NCBI RefSeq assembly: GCF_035046485.1
Contig: NC_085137.1
Location: forward strand, 495,998,772-496,062,771
Source of the DNA: Aedes albopictus
Taxonomy: Eukaryota > Arthropoda > Insecta > Diptera > Culicidae
Length of the DNA: 64,000 nt
Direction: 5' to 3'
Below, piece by piece: positions 22,977 to 34,200 of the stretch (position 1 is the stretch's first letter; every line of letters starts with the position of its first letter). A model generated the notes under the pieces. The model worked only from the letters and a program-made list of their open reading frames with translations. It was not told the DNA's origin and did not search any database. The position numbers and the translations under genes are program-made.

Positions 22977-24324
22977 CCGTCGTTGGGGGTGAGAATGGGC
23001 CAAAAAAGGATACTCAAAAATTGTTTGTTAAATAACAAATGCAATTGAAGTCGGAATAACTTTTTATTTGGTATGTATACTCTCCTATGTGGTCATGATA
23101 ATTTAGCAAGAAAGTATCTTGTTATATGAATTGCTTACTAAACTACAAATGATTGAAAATTGACCCAATCTCACCCCTTAGAGGGGGTGAGAATGGGTCA
23201 AAGTATTCGAAATCGCCTATCTAAGAATATAAGTTAATTTTATTGATCATATGTATTAAGGTAATTTTACAAGATGATTAATCCACCTAAAAGGGCTAAT
23301 ACAACCGAAAAAAATGTTGAAATTCGATAAAATAACGTTTGTATGCTGGATCACCATTTTTAACCATCATAATCATCCTCATTTAGAGTTTCAACCTCCA
23401 TGAGAGGAGGGGGGATTACAATAAGGGGGGGGGAGGCGCATTGAAAGATTGATGGTAAAAAACATGATAGTTTTAGTATACTGACTGCATAAGAAATGTT
23501 TAACCAAACCCTCCGTTATAAACTCTTATGTACATGATGATTGTCCTCTATATTGCTAAAGTATATCACTCCATCTCAAGATAGAGGGTCGTTCAAATAT
23601 TATGTAACACAACAAAAATGAGTGGGAAGAAGAACGCTATTAAGTCTATTTTGTAAGCTTGCGGTATTGCAGTACACTACAGACTAGCTGATGATTAGAG
23701 GAGCTGTTCAAACGCATGCGTGTATTGTTATACATGATTTTAGGCACTAAACGTATTAACACACTCGTTTGACACTTCTCGACATTTTTTCGAGAGAAAG
23801 CGTGCTTTTATGAAGATACGGTAAACATGGCAGCATCCTAACGTCAGATGAGGACTGGATAACAAGATGAATTTTTAGTTAAGGTTATGTGCACTCGATA
23901 ACTTGCTTGACCCAATTTCACCCCCCATTCTTAATATGTAGACTTGGGGTCGAAAATATTGAATTTTTAAATAAAAAGAGCAATGACAGCCCGCTTTTTT
24001 CATTGCATCAACCAGGTAATACCTACAGCTAACTACTTATAAGAAAATTTATGGTTAGGTACTTGTGTTAAACATTACGAAGGAGATTTTTTTTCAGAGT
24101 GATTTACTAGTAGTTTTATCATATAATTTTAACAACAAATTTAACAAAAAAACGATTATTGCTAAACATCTTATTCTGCATCATGACGTGTAAAAACATC
24201 TCCTCTTTGGAATAATATAAAGTTTTCAATATAAATTAGCGATAGTTTATGAGCTATTTCAAATTTTATGTTTCTCCGTTTTGACCCAATCTCCCCCCAG
24301 ACCCATTGTCACCCCCATCGACGG
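22977..24324. mobile_element. 1.35-kb TIR element, GGGGGTGAGAATGGG ends
   Basis: CCGTCGTTGGGGGTGAGAAT begins at 22977. The complement of the right end (24300-24324) reads CCGTCGATGGGGGTGACAAT, a 20-bp TIR with two differences. Internal copies of the GAGGGGGTGAGAATGGGTCA word occur near 23181 and, complemented, near 23908. It has no coding capacity. Confidence 0.6.
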
Positions 24325-24829
24325 TACTTCCTTTCCTGACACTTCGGAGCACGGCTTAGACATGGCTGAGTACAAACAATGCTCATCTCCAGTGATATTT
24401 TTTACCAGCATCGCACCACCGTTGTACTACATAACTTCCATTTTTCACTGCTATCACTGCTTACTGCTATCACTCATGATATTTAGGTACATGAAAATAT
24501 AAAAGAAATGTTAGTAGCGCTTTTGGTGATACTTTCACGACGGCCATTCAGAATAGAAAGATAGAAAGTTTGTGACAAATATATCGACTAACAAATAGTA
24601 ATATCAGTGAGTATGATTTTGCATATTTTATCGCCACTTTAATAGACACTAGACATACTCTGTAGGGAACATAATTAAATGTCTGATCAAATTTACAAAC
24701 AATACAAACATTTTACAATAAAAAAAAAACAAACAGACAGTAAAACTGTATATATTTTCACATGCTGTATTTTACATTATATCATCTTCTGAGTACCTAG
24801 CTCCATCTAGAGTTTCCAACCACCTCCCC

Positions 24830-25140
24830 TAAAAAACGTCCTGCCAACCTAAATAATTGCTGATCTAAAAATCGGATAAGCACCATTTGTTCCGTCGCGA
24901 AAGCGGAGCAGCCGTATCAAAACGCCAATTTTATTGTCTATCGCTTCGCTAGCGTCTAATTTAAACAAATCGCTGTTTAAGGAACCGTAAATTAGCTTCC
25001 CCTGCTGTTTGTCGCACTTAATTTGTCGAATCTTCCTCTCGAGTTCCGTTCCCGTCGTTAGCGTTCTCTTGGCAAGGGAGAATTTTCCGCGAAAATGGAG
25101 GTATCATCGACAGTGTCTGGTGCCCGCGCACAATAGATAA
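24830..25140. other. Unique-looking, GC-balanced stretch upstream of the SK exons
   Basis: This block lacks the minisatellite and MITE words that fill its surroundings. It has the look of retained non-coding sequence (intron or 5' region of the SK gene). No frame or motif supports a specific role. Confidence 0.25.
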
Positions 25141-25439
25141 TCAAATTTTATGATAATTGAGAGATTTTTTTTCTGGAAGCAATCAGTAGCTGAGTGTGAA
25201 AAATTGAATTTGGTATCGGCGCCAAAAGTGGAACATTATGGTAAACCAGAATGTAATTTCGGCTCCATTGATGCGCGCTTGCTGTAGAACAAAAGACATT
25301 TTCTTATTATCGGAGAAGACTACCGCACCGTGCTATCCATGAATCGAACTAGGGGAATAAAGTTCGGAGTTTTGTGTTTGCGATGATTGTGATTTGATTA
25401 TTAATTTCATGAGCACCGCAGAACTGATGTTGTTTGAAT

Positions 25440-25625
25440 AAAGTGGGAACCCATATAGACGTAGCGCTGAACGCGTGGTTATTCAGAAAGACCTAGGAGC
25501 TGGGTTCGATTCCTGGTCGTACCAGGAACTTTTCATAATAGAAAATGCCTCGACATACTTGGCATGCAAAATAATTATTGGCAAAGGAAGTTCTCCGGTA
25601 AAAATTGTGAAGGTATACATAATAC
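25440..25625 (+). mobile_element. tRNA-headed SINE, 5' half
   Basis: A B box GGTTCGATTCC lies near 25502 with an A-box-like GTAGCGCTGAACGCGTGG upstream. A body containing CTCGACATACTTGGCATGC and GGCAAAGGAAGTTCTCC follows. This body matches what I recall of an abundant mosquito SINE whose 3' part is represented separately at 56455-56605. The 3' end here is not defined. Confidence 0.6.
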
Positions 25626-25717
25626 ACTTACTGATAATTAGGCTTTCACAGATCGAAAAAATAATGTAAAATTGTGTGACATATGATGCACATGATTGGA
25701 GCGTGCGATATCACGGA

Positions 25718-25895
25718 AGTTTACATGACATATCATGTAAATGTCATAAAATATCATGTTAACTTACATTATATGTCATGTAATTCAGCATGAATCTGAG
25801 TGTTTACATGACATATAACACAAATTTACATGATACATCATGTAAACCATTATAATAGTAAGTTTACATGACTAAAATGAAGTTTACATGACGTG
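25718..25895. repeat. Cluster of TTTACATGA / TCATGTAAA palindromic words
   Basis: Within 180 bp TTTACATGA and its complement occur repeatedly in alternating orientation (for example TTTACATGACATATCATGTA at 25720). Adjacent copies can pair as hairpins. It may be the remains of a small palindromic element. Confidence 0.6.
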
Positions 25896-25968
25896 TAAAA
25901 CTCATTATTTTTATCTGTGTTATCATAGTTGGGACGTTACAATAAAACGAAGAAAAAGAGGCTGTATA

Positions 25969-26166
25969 AGGTACACCGGGGCAAGTTAAAACGGGTGGGG
26001 CAAGATGAAACAGCGGGTTAACATGATATTTTCTAATGATGATAAACAGTTCGATCGCCATAACACATAGTTTTTGATTCAAACAATCTTTTAGCGAAGG
26101 ATACATTTCCAAATTGTAATGAAATCTATTTCAAAACATCGTGTTTCAACTTGCCACGGTGTACCT
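25969..26166. mobile_element. 198-bp TA-flanked MITE
   Basis: AGGTACACCGGGGCAAGTT at the left and AACTTGCCACGGTGTACCT at the right are inverted with one base difference in length. Each is next to TA (25967-25968, 26167-26168), as in Tc1/mariner-type elements. Confidence 0.75.
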
Positions 26167-26515
26167 TAATTCACAATGGCCAAAATAGACGACTGACTAA
26201 AACTGATGTATCAAAGCTATAACAAACCTCATATTTGTAATCCTGTCCGACACTCAGCTCCCAGACATCTCATGAAAAAATGAAAGCTTCTTAAGCTGAT
26301 GAACTCAACTATAATTTCTACATGATTTCAAGCATCGACACTTGCACCGAGTAGTAGCTCGTTATTTTCGCTTCATCCAGATTCTTATCACCCATTAACC
26401 GTAAAAAAAAGAATATTCCTCTGATTCCACTTGAGCTGCCGAACGAACGGTGTCTGCACTCGGCATTGATAAATTGTGCTAATATTTTCCTTCTTTTCTC
26501 TTCTCCCCCACACAG
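26167..26515. other. Probable SK intron sequence
   Basis: There is no repeat structure or open frame of note. It ends in a pyrimidine-rich tract TTCTTTTCTCTTCTCCCCCA and CACAG, a strong splice acceptor for the exon at 26516. Confidence 0.4.
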
Positions 26516-26652
26516 CTCCGAAAGCCCGTTTCCACGCTGTCGATTCCTGGATCGATGAAAACACCGTGCGCCGGTAATCGGGAAACAGTATCGGCTGCAT
26601 GTACAGAAGAAGCCGGTATCGCGCTCGTGGGCGTACACTCAGAATATCCCAG
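26516..26652 (+). CDS. Candidate upstream exon of the SK channel gene
   Basis: The 137-bp segment lies between a strong acceptor (polypyrimidine plus CACAG, ending 26515) and a donor (GTAATT at 26653). It is open in the frame beginning CTC CGA, encoding 45 codons (LRKPVSTLSIPGSMK at its start) plus two bases, AG. If the SK exon starts at G26977 after the AG at 26975-26976, the phases join exactly and the intron is 324 bp. That acceptor lacks a pyrimidine tract, so the junction is a hypothesis. The peptide would belong to the long cytoplasmic N terminus of insect SK channels. Confidence 0.45.
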
Positions 26653-26962
26653 GTAATTATCCCTGTCCGTGTCCGTGTGTCTGTGTGTACCCTCCCATAA
26701 ACAGTGTTGTCCTTCCGTGTGAATCCCAAATGAACCTTCCAACCACCCCGACGACGAGGTGTCCGCGCCGCCCCTCCGCCCCCACAGTGGTTTCCGTCAT
26801 TTTGGCGTGATGGTGCTTCTCCAGAAATCGCTCAATGTGAAGAGGTGGCACGGCGCGGCAGAATACTAAAGTCTCTCGTGAAAAACCAAACCCAGAACCG
26901 ATCACACAACCCACAACACATACTTTTCCCACTCAACCAAGGCGCAATAACAACATTAATGA

Positions 26963-27205
26963 ATGTTATCATCAAGGTACATGGAGGAGCGAGGCCTGGG
27001 TGGCGGCGTCTGTAAAGGTCCCGGCTCGGTGCAAGGTGGTCCAGGTCAAAAGCACAAACCCAATGTCGGATACCGGCTCGGGCGGCGGAAAGCGCTGTTC
27101 GAGAAGCGAAAACGAATCAGTGATTACGCCCTCGTCATGGGTATGTTCGGAATTATTGTGATGGTGATAGAAAACGAATTAAGTAGCGCTGGTGTATATA
27201 CTAAG
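26963..27205 (+). CDS. SK: SK small-conductance calcium-activated potassium channel, exon with N-terminal region and S1
   Basis: The translation contains [16 protein letters not shown], then [20 protein letters not shown] and a VYTK end. This is the strongly conserved juxtamembrane segment and first membrane helix of SK (KCNN-type) channels. These tetramers open when calcium binds constitutively attached calmodulin and set after-hyperpolarisation in neurons. The exon ends at AAG followed by the donor GTGAGTCC (27206), after a whole codon. The ATG at 26963 is a possible alternative start; otherwise the exon begins near 26977. Its first residues are Gly/Glu-rich linker. The pore (GYG) and calmodulin-binding exons were not found downstream, so they lie beyond the window, are separated by misassembly, or were missed. 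Confidence 0.85.
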
Positions 27206-27746
27206 GTGAGTCCATTTTTTTTTTCTTTTTCTTCATTCGATATAAAGCTTTATCCAATCACCTGGGGGAATTCCTGATATCCACAATACGCTACGGGTGG
27301 TTTGTAATAAAGCAAACGTGATATCCGATCGAAGCTCAAAGAGTAAATGATGATGTAATTTTTATTTCATTTGTTTTGAATCAAACGTTACAAACCAAAA
27401 ATATTCTTACATTCTAGGGTATCGTGATTATTTGTTGTTTATACTCACAAAACGGATCGTCAGCCAGAAAATATTTTTCCAAAATAATATCTGAGCGTTT
27501 CCACTGAAAATGACGATTTTTTCAAAATATTTTGCTTTTGTATATTTTTTGTTTAGGGCATTCATCATATGCCCCTATGTTCATTATGCTCTACCAAAAC
27601 ATGACCCTAATGCTAATATTTAGGGTAAAAAGAAAATCTTTCAAAGCTCATATTTTACGTGATTTGAAAAACAAAATTAGTTTCCAAATGAGTGTTCAAA
27701 AATCAGTTTTAAGGGAAACCACGCTGAAAGATTGAGCATTGACAAA
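27206..27746. other. SK intron, no feature seen
   Basis: AT-rich sequence follows the donor. Short open frames have no domain. Confidence 0.4.
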
Positions 27747-27754
27747 GTTATGAC

Positions 27755-28184
27755 TAGGGACAATGGAAATTCGCGATTTCGCGGAAGCCGCGAAATCCGC
27801 GAAATTGGGCTATGGCCGCGAAACTTGAGAAATTCCGCGAAATGCTGCGAAAATTGATAGAATTGTTAAAATACCATACAAATTTCCATGATTTACAAAT
27901 ATTTTTGCATAAATTGACTGATAACTTTTAACAGTAAAGTTATTTACGAGTTTATTGCCTTTCAAATATGTACTTGTTTAATACTTTTTATAAAATTTGA
28001 TACTTTTTTCGGTGAAGTTATGATCACGCCTCACAAAACCAAGTAAATAATTCATATGACATGCAAAATTTGGAGTTTTCTACAAGAAAACGGTAAAAAA
28101 TATGGGACCGCGAAATTTCCGCGAAATTCACAATATTAGTCCGCGAAATTTAAGAAATTTTGCCGCGAATTTCCATTGTCCCTA
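27755..28184. mobile_element. 430-bp hAT-type MITE (TAGGGACAATGG ends)
   Basis: TAGGGACAATGGAAATTCGC at 27755 and its complement ending at 28184 form the TIR. GTTATGAC lies on both sides (27747-27754, 28185-28192), an exact 8-bp duplication. The subterminal regions are dense in CGCGAAAT words. Confidence 0.9.
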
Positions 28185-28218
28185 GTTATGACAATAAAGT
28201 GAAACCGTCTTTGTATTG

Positions 28219-28864
28219 GGCGGGCTTGTTGGTCTAGTGGCTACTGCTTCGGATTTGTATGCAAAAGGTCCTGGGTTCAATCCCTGGCCCATCTCTTTCA
28301 ACCTACTTTGTAGCTTGCTATATACTTTCTCATCTTCTCTACATATTCTACTCATAACCATCGCTCAAACAGAAAGGGGTTGACATGCCATATCCCTTCC
28401 TTTCCAACTTTCACAGCACAGCGTCAATCTATCATATAACGCCTACGAGTTATTCAATCAAGCGAACATTGCCGCAAATTCTAATAATAAGTAATAAACA
28501 CACTAATCTTTCACGTTACACCTGGCATCCACGCACCAATGTGTGAATCCATTGTCAACCATATCCCACCAACACTCCGACATCCGCATGAATGTGTGCA
28601 GACGCAGAGGCAGAGGTATATTCGGTCTGCTGTGGACACAAACGATTGCAATCATCACTTCCTTTCCCTTCACCACCTTGAACTGCAAACTGACATCATA
28701 GGTGCCATTGTTGCCTAAAAGTAGAAGATCACCAACACTCATACACTGAAGATGTCTGCTAGTCCCCGGCTGATATCTCATTGGTTCCTTATGTGAGTGT
28801 ATCTGGTCTGGCGATACTGGAGTAGCATCCACAGGCGGTCAATCAAGCTCAAGCTCAAGCTCTC
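28219..28864 (+). mobile_element. 646-bp tRNA-headed retroposon with (TCAAGC)n tail
   Basis: A 22-bp duplication with one mismatch (28197-28218 and 28865-28886, beginning AAGTGAAACCGTCT) brackets the element. The head carries an A-box-like TGGTCTAGTGGCTA and a B box GGGTTCAATCC near 28269-28285. The tail is a run of TCAAGC. Over 600 bp is long for a SINE, and the body (28320-28840) has no frame of its own that I recognise. Confidence 0.8.
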
Positions 28865-28886
28865 AAGTGAAACCGTCTCTGTATTG

Positions 28887-30299
28887 TGGATCGGTTGAAA
28901 GGATGATGAATAACTGCATTCTTATTTCCTTGTGGATCTGACACGGTCACCAATCGGAGTCTAGGTCTACTCTATGCTTTATGTTATTGGTAATAGCGGA
29001 CTAATTTCAACAATTTAAAGTAAAATGAATAGTATTGAAAAGCCGCTTGCTTTCTGCTATCCCGTGTCACAGCGATTCAAGGTTTTGGTCGAAAAGCTAC
29101 AAATAAAAAGTGAACCTGATTCCATTTGAAAATGTCCTCACAGCGATGTCTACATAGTTATCACTGTAACATGTCGCGGTCTCGGGGTGGCGAGAATCAC
29201 ACTTTCGCCACAGTCTTAACACTTGCGAATTCTCCATCGACCACGCTTTTAACGATCATTTTAAATCTTCAAAGTTGTGTCTTTCGCAGCCAGAGGCGTG
29301 CGAATCGTTTTCCATTGCGTTTGACGTTTTACACTAGCACATTCTGTTGACGATATTGCACAACGCAGTGTTTCGTGAAACATTTCCACCAGGTGACGGT
29401 AGTGGGCGATGAATTTTCACGAAAATTGTTTTAGGTGTTACGCGCCACCAACAGCTCTTCGCGACACGCTGACATAAATCGTCGATTGACACTGACCCTG
29501 CTCTGAGCACAAGCTTGAACGTACCCCGATAAATGAATGATCGACCTGTGGCTACTGATTGGGATTAATAACCACTGTGCGTTGGCTCTTTTCGGTGACA
29601 TAAGACTGTCCCAAGTAACAATTCTATTGCTAGTTGGTTTTGTTTCATTTTTATCAGGGTTTTATTACAGCAATAACCAAAAATCACAGTTTTAATACTA
29701 CTTTTATGAAAACCATTGATGAAATGTTCTGTAGTATACTTGAAGAAACCCATACAACCAGATTTGAAGAGTAAACGAAACGCTTCATTATGACTTTTAT
29801 ATCCTTCAAAAGAAGAATATTAAAAAATGTTGACAAGTCCAAGGCTTGTGCAGTCTCTCCTCTGTGGTCCAATGACCACCCGTATTTATACTACCTTAGG
29901 TAGATATAATGAAACATACCTAGACATTTAGGTACTGTAATGAATAGTATTTTATGTAGGTAGATATCCTATGCACACAATCATTAGGTAGACACTACAA
30001 TGACCACAATAAAACTGTTCAAATACTCAACAGATGGCGATCCGTTCGATTGGTATCAGCGTCTTTTGATGGCAAAGCAGAAACTATGGCACTACTAAGT
30101 TTATTGCGGTCATTATAAAAGTAAACTTGTTTTTGTTTTATTTTCGCTAATTATGGTCATCGCCATATTGAAGAATTAGATAACGTGAATGGAAAAAAAA
30201 TAATTTTGTCCAAATAAGCAATGAATTGATAATGTGTCCGCATTTCCATAGCATGTTCACATAAAAAAAACACTCTAGGCTGAGTTTCCTTGTAATCCG
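28887..30299. other. No gene assigned
   Basis: The first half (about 29040-29520) is balanced in composition; the second is AT-rich, with repeated TAGGTAGATAT / TAGGTAGACA words near 29895-29990. No domain, TIR pair or RNA gene was recognised. Confidence 0.4.
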
Positions 30300-31595
30300 A
30301 GATAATTCTTCTAGAAGTTCCTCGGGGATTGGTTCATGAGTACTTTGGAAACTCCTCCTGGAGTTCCTCGAGAATTCCTCGGAAAATACTCCAGGAATTC
30401 ATCAGGAATTTCTGCAGGAGATTCTCGGGTTAACGTTCAGGAGTTCCTCGGATATTCCTCAATGAGTTCCTTCGGAACTTCTCAGGGAGTTTCTCGGAAA
30501 TTCCTCCTTTCGCAAATTCCCAAGGAGTTTCTTGGGAATTCTTTCTGGAGTTCCTCGAGAATTCCATCAGCATTCTCTCGAGAATTCTTCCAGGAGATCC
30601 ACGGAAAATTCACCAGGAGGTTATCAGAAATGCATCTGGATGTTCTCTATACATATTCCTAAAGAAATCCTCTAAAAATCCCAGGAGACTCTTGGATTAA
30701 TTTCCAGGATCCTGGAGTCATTCCCCAGAAACAGCTAAAAAAAATTGGAGAAATTCTTGTAGAGCTCCTGGAAGGATTCCCGATCATCTCTTGAATGAAT
30801 TTCCGAGGAATTTCCGGAGGTATTTACAGACTACGTCTCGATGAATTCCTTGTGAAATCCTAGTGGCAATCGCAACATACTCCTGAAAGAATTCCAGGGG
30901 AACTGTTGGAGGAATTTCCGAGGAGCTCTTGCTGGAATTCGCGAGGAAATCTTGGAGGAGTTCTCGAAAAACTCCTGGAAGAATTCCCGAAGATCTGCTG
31001 GAGAATTTCATAAGGATTATCTTGATGAATTTCTGAGTAACTCCTAGTGCAAATTCCCCGAGGAGCTCCTGGAGGCATACCCGAGATCCTTCTGGAGGAA
31101 ATCTCGCGGAACTGCTGGAAGAATCCTCGAGAAACTGCTGCCGGAATTCCCGACATGGGGAATACACGAGGAAGTCCTGGATAAATTCTCGAAGAACTCC
31201 TGGAGGTATAGGCGAGGAACACCTGGAGTATTTTCAACGAACACCTGAAGTAATTCCCGCGGAACTCTTGAAAAAATCATCGATGGAAGGAATCCTGGAA
31301 TAATTCCCGAGGAACTTCTGTGAAAAGTCCCGGGGAACTACTAGTGGAGTTTACGTAGAACTCCTGGAGGAATTTCCGAGGAATTTCTGAAGAAATTTCC
31401 GAGACACTCCTGGAAGAATTCCCGAAGAAAAAAAAAATCCCGAGAAACTCCTAGCTCCTACGAAGAATTCCCGGAGGATTCCCCAGGAATTTCTAAAGAT
31501 GTTCTTCCAGGAATCTTTTGGAATTTTTTTTAAGAATCCCTTCAGATACGTCCATAAGAATTTTCCCGAGCATTTGTCCTTTGGTACCTCCAATT
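30300..31595. repeat. 12-bp minisatellite block, CGAGGAATTCCTG variant
   Basis: Units of the same family carry a C before GAGGAA or TCCTCG (for example GAGTTCCTCGGGAATTCCTC), a subfamily distinct from that at 5990-7336. Orientation changes near 30660. Frames through it are repeat by-products. Confidence 0.75.
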
Positions 31596-31716
31596 TTTGC
31601 CTACACTAAGTGTACTGGAAAGGCTATGTGTTCACTCCAAAAATGACTTTTTGATAGAAGGCCCGGAGGGTCAAGTCACATATACCAATCAACTCAGCTC
31701 GAAGAATTGAGGTGAT

Positions 31717-31782
31717 GTCTGTGTGTGTGTATGTGTGTGTGTGTGTATGTGTGTGTATGTATGTGTGTATGTGTGTATGTGT
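31717..31782. repeat. (TG)n/(TATG)n microsatellite
   Basis: TGTGTG interspersed with TATG, at the head of the repeat region that leads into the 152-bp satellite. Confidence 0.9.
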
Positions 31783-31919
31783 ACAAAAAAACTCACATCA
31801 CTTTTTGGCAGTAAACCTCAACCAATTTTAATGACCGACGGTTCATTCGACGCGGAATCTGGTCCCATTGTTTCCTATTGAAAATGGTTCGGATCGGTCC
31901 AGCCGTTCCGGATTTATGG

Positions 31920-32792
31920 CCATTTACGTGTTCCGGACCAGTACCCTTGGAAGGGGCCATACATAAAAATGTGACAAACACATACATGCGACACATCAAA
32001 CTGCGGCATTTTGGATAACCTGATGAACAGTCAGCAAGAAAACAGTCTAAGACCATATCTGAACCGGTAGTGTTCCGGAACAGGTTCCGGGAGTCCCGCC
32101 GGAAGTGGCCAAATATAAAAGTGAACCAAATCCATGCTTGCGACACATCAAATTGCGGCATTTTGGATAACCTGATGAACAGTCAGCAAGAAAACAGTCT
32201 CAGACCATATCTGAACCGGTAGTGTTCCGAAATCGGTTCCGGGAGTCCCGCCGGAAGTGGCCAAATATAAAAGTGAACCAAATCCATGCATGCGATATAT
32301 CAAAGCGCGACTTTTTTGATAACCCAATGAAAGGTTGGCATAAAAAAAGACTCAGACCATATCTAAACCGGTAGTGTATCGGAACCGGTTCCGGATGTCC
32401 CGCTGGAAGTTGTCAAATATAAAAGTGATCTAAACCCATGCATGCGACACATCAAACTACGGCATTTTCGATAACCTGATGAGCAGTTAGCAAGAAAACA
32501 GTCTCAGACCATATCTGAACCTATAGTGTTTCAGAACCGGTTCCGGGTGTTCCACCGGAAGTGGCCTTATATAAAAGTTGACAAAACTTTTGCATGCGGC
32601 ACATCAAATCACGGATTTTTTGACAATTTGATGACTGGTTATTGAGGAAGTAGGCTAAGATTACATTATGGACTGTCTGTAGTGCCGAAACTAGTTCCGG
32701 ATTTCCTTCCGAAAGTAGCTAAATTTAAAATTGAACCTATTTCATGACTATTTGATAACCTAATAAACTTAAGCAAGCAAATAGGCTCAGAC
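31920..32792. repeat. 152-bp tandem satellite, left part
   Basis: The GAGTCCCGCC-equivalent point recurs at 32100, 32252, 32404 and 32556, a period of 152 bp. Each unit includes a GGTTCCGG(G/A) block, GGAAGTGGCCAAATATAAAA, CATGC(A/T)TGCGACACATCAAA and CTCAGACCATATCTGAACC. Conservation falls away from the first two units. It continues at 34917-35840. Confidence 0.85.
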
Positions 32793-34200
32793 CCGTCGGC
32801 ATATAGACCAATATGCTTGATTGACACGGCGGGGAAGGTGCTCGAAAAGATCATCCTCAATAGAATGTTGAAGTTCACTGAGGGCGTAAATGGTCTCTCG
32901 AGCAACCAGTATGGCTTCCGGAAGGGGAGGTCCACCGTAGACGCTATCTTGTCGGTTACAAAAACCGCCGAGAAAGCACTCGAGCCTAAGAGGAGGGGAA
33001 TTCGCTTTTGCGGGGTAGTGACTCTGGATGTAAGGAATGCATTTAATAGCGCCAGTTGGGCTGCTATTGCTGATGCGCTCTTGCGTCTGGGGATACCGGA
33101 GTACTTGTACAAGATTCTCGGAAGCTACTTCCAGAATCGCGATTGTCGGATTTGCCGACGATATTACGCTCGAAGCCTACGGTGAAACGATCGAGGAGGT
33201 GAAGTTGACTACCGACCACTCGATCAAGGTTGTGGAGGCGTGGATGCGGTCCAGAAAACTGGAGCTGGCTCACCACAAGACAGAGGTGACGGTTGTGAAC
33301 AACATGCAGTCGGCGCAGCAGACGGAGATCAGTGTAGGAGACTGCACTATCCTGTCGAAGCGCTCTGTCAAGCACTTGGGCGTGATGATCGACGATAAGC
33401 TTACCTTCGGTAGCCACGTCGATTATGCCTGTAAAAGAGCCTCCACAGCTATTGCGGCACTGTCCCGGATGATGTCCAATAGCTCAGCGGTGTACGCCAG
33501 TAAGCGCAAGCTTCTGGCTAGTGTTGCTACGTCCATACTTAGGTATGGCGGCCCGGCGTGGGGTACCGCGCTAAGTACTGAATGCTACCGACGGAAGCTG
33601 GAAAGTACTTACAGGCTTATGTGTCTGAGGGTTGCAAGCGCGTACCGTACCGTGTCACACGACGCTCTCTGTGTCATTACTGGTATGGTGCCCATCAGCA
33701 TTCTTATCAGTGAGGATATGGAGTGCTTCGAAATGCGCGGCACAAGAGGCATACGCAAGACTGTCAGGATTGCCTCTATGGTCAAATGGCAGCGCGCGTG
33801 GGACAGTTCCACCAAAGGAAGGTGGACCCATAGGTTGATACCGAGGGTAGATAGTTGGATTAATAGGCGCCATGGGGAAGTTTCATTCCACCTGACACAG
33901 GTCCTTACAGGTCATGGTTGCTTCCGACAGTATCTACACCGTTTCGGGCATGCGGACTCTCCCGAATGCCCAGTGTGCAATGGTTTAGAGGAAACGGCGG
34001 AACACGTTTTGTTCGTGTGCCCGCGTTTTCGCACAATGCGTGACCGCATGCTTGCCACATGCGGGGAGGACACAACTCCGGACAACTTGGTCCAGAGAAT
34101 GTGTAGGGATGAGATTAGCTGGAATGCCGTTTCAACGGCTATCACCCATATCGTCTGGGAGCTACAAAGGAGGTGGCGCGTGGACTCGGAGAATGGCTAG
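32793..34200 (+). pseudogene. R1-like LINE reverse transcriptase, frameshifted by an internal deletion
   Basis: The first segment (to about 33140) encodes PSAYRPICLIDTAGKVLEK and YGFRKGRSTVDAI, the early reverse-transcriptase motifs. The second (from about 33139, another frame) starts at VGFADDITL and continues through KHLGVMIDDKLTFG to a C-terminal zinc-knuckle-like CPVCNG...EHVLFVCPRF. Roughly the PQGS..LGP part of the polymerase is missing between them, and the reading frame changes there, so the copy is dead. The later frame is otherwise open to its stop at 34198-34200. Confidence 0.85.

Noticed and set aside
22809..23003. Minus-strand frame as RTE endonuclease
   Set aside because: The text does not show the endonuclease motifs seen at 49909-50121, and it crosses the left end of the 22977-24324 element.
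31920..32792. CRISPR-like array of regularly spaced repeats
   Set aside because: The whole 152-bp unit repeats, with no alternation of constant repeats and unique spacers, and the context is eukaryotic.
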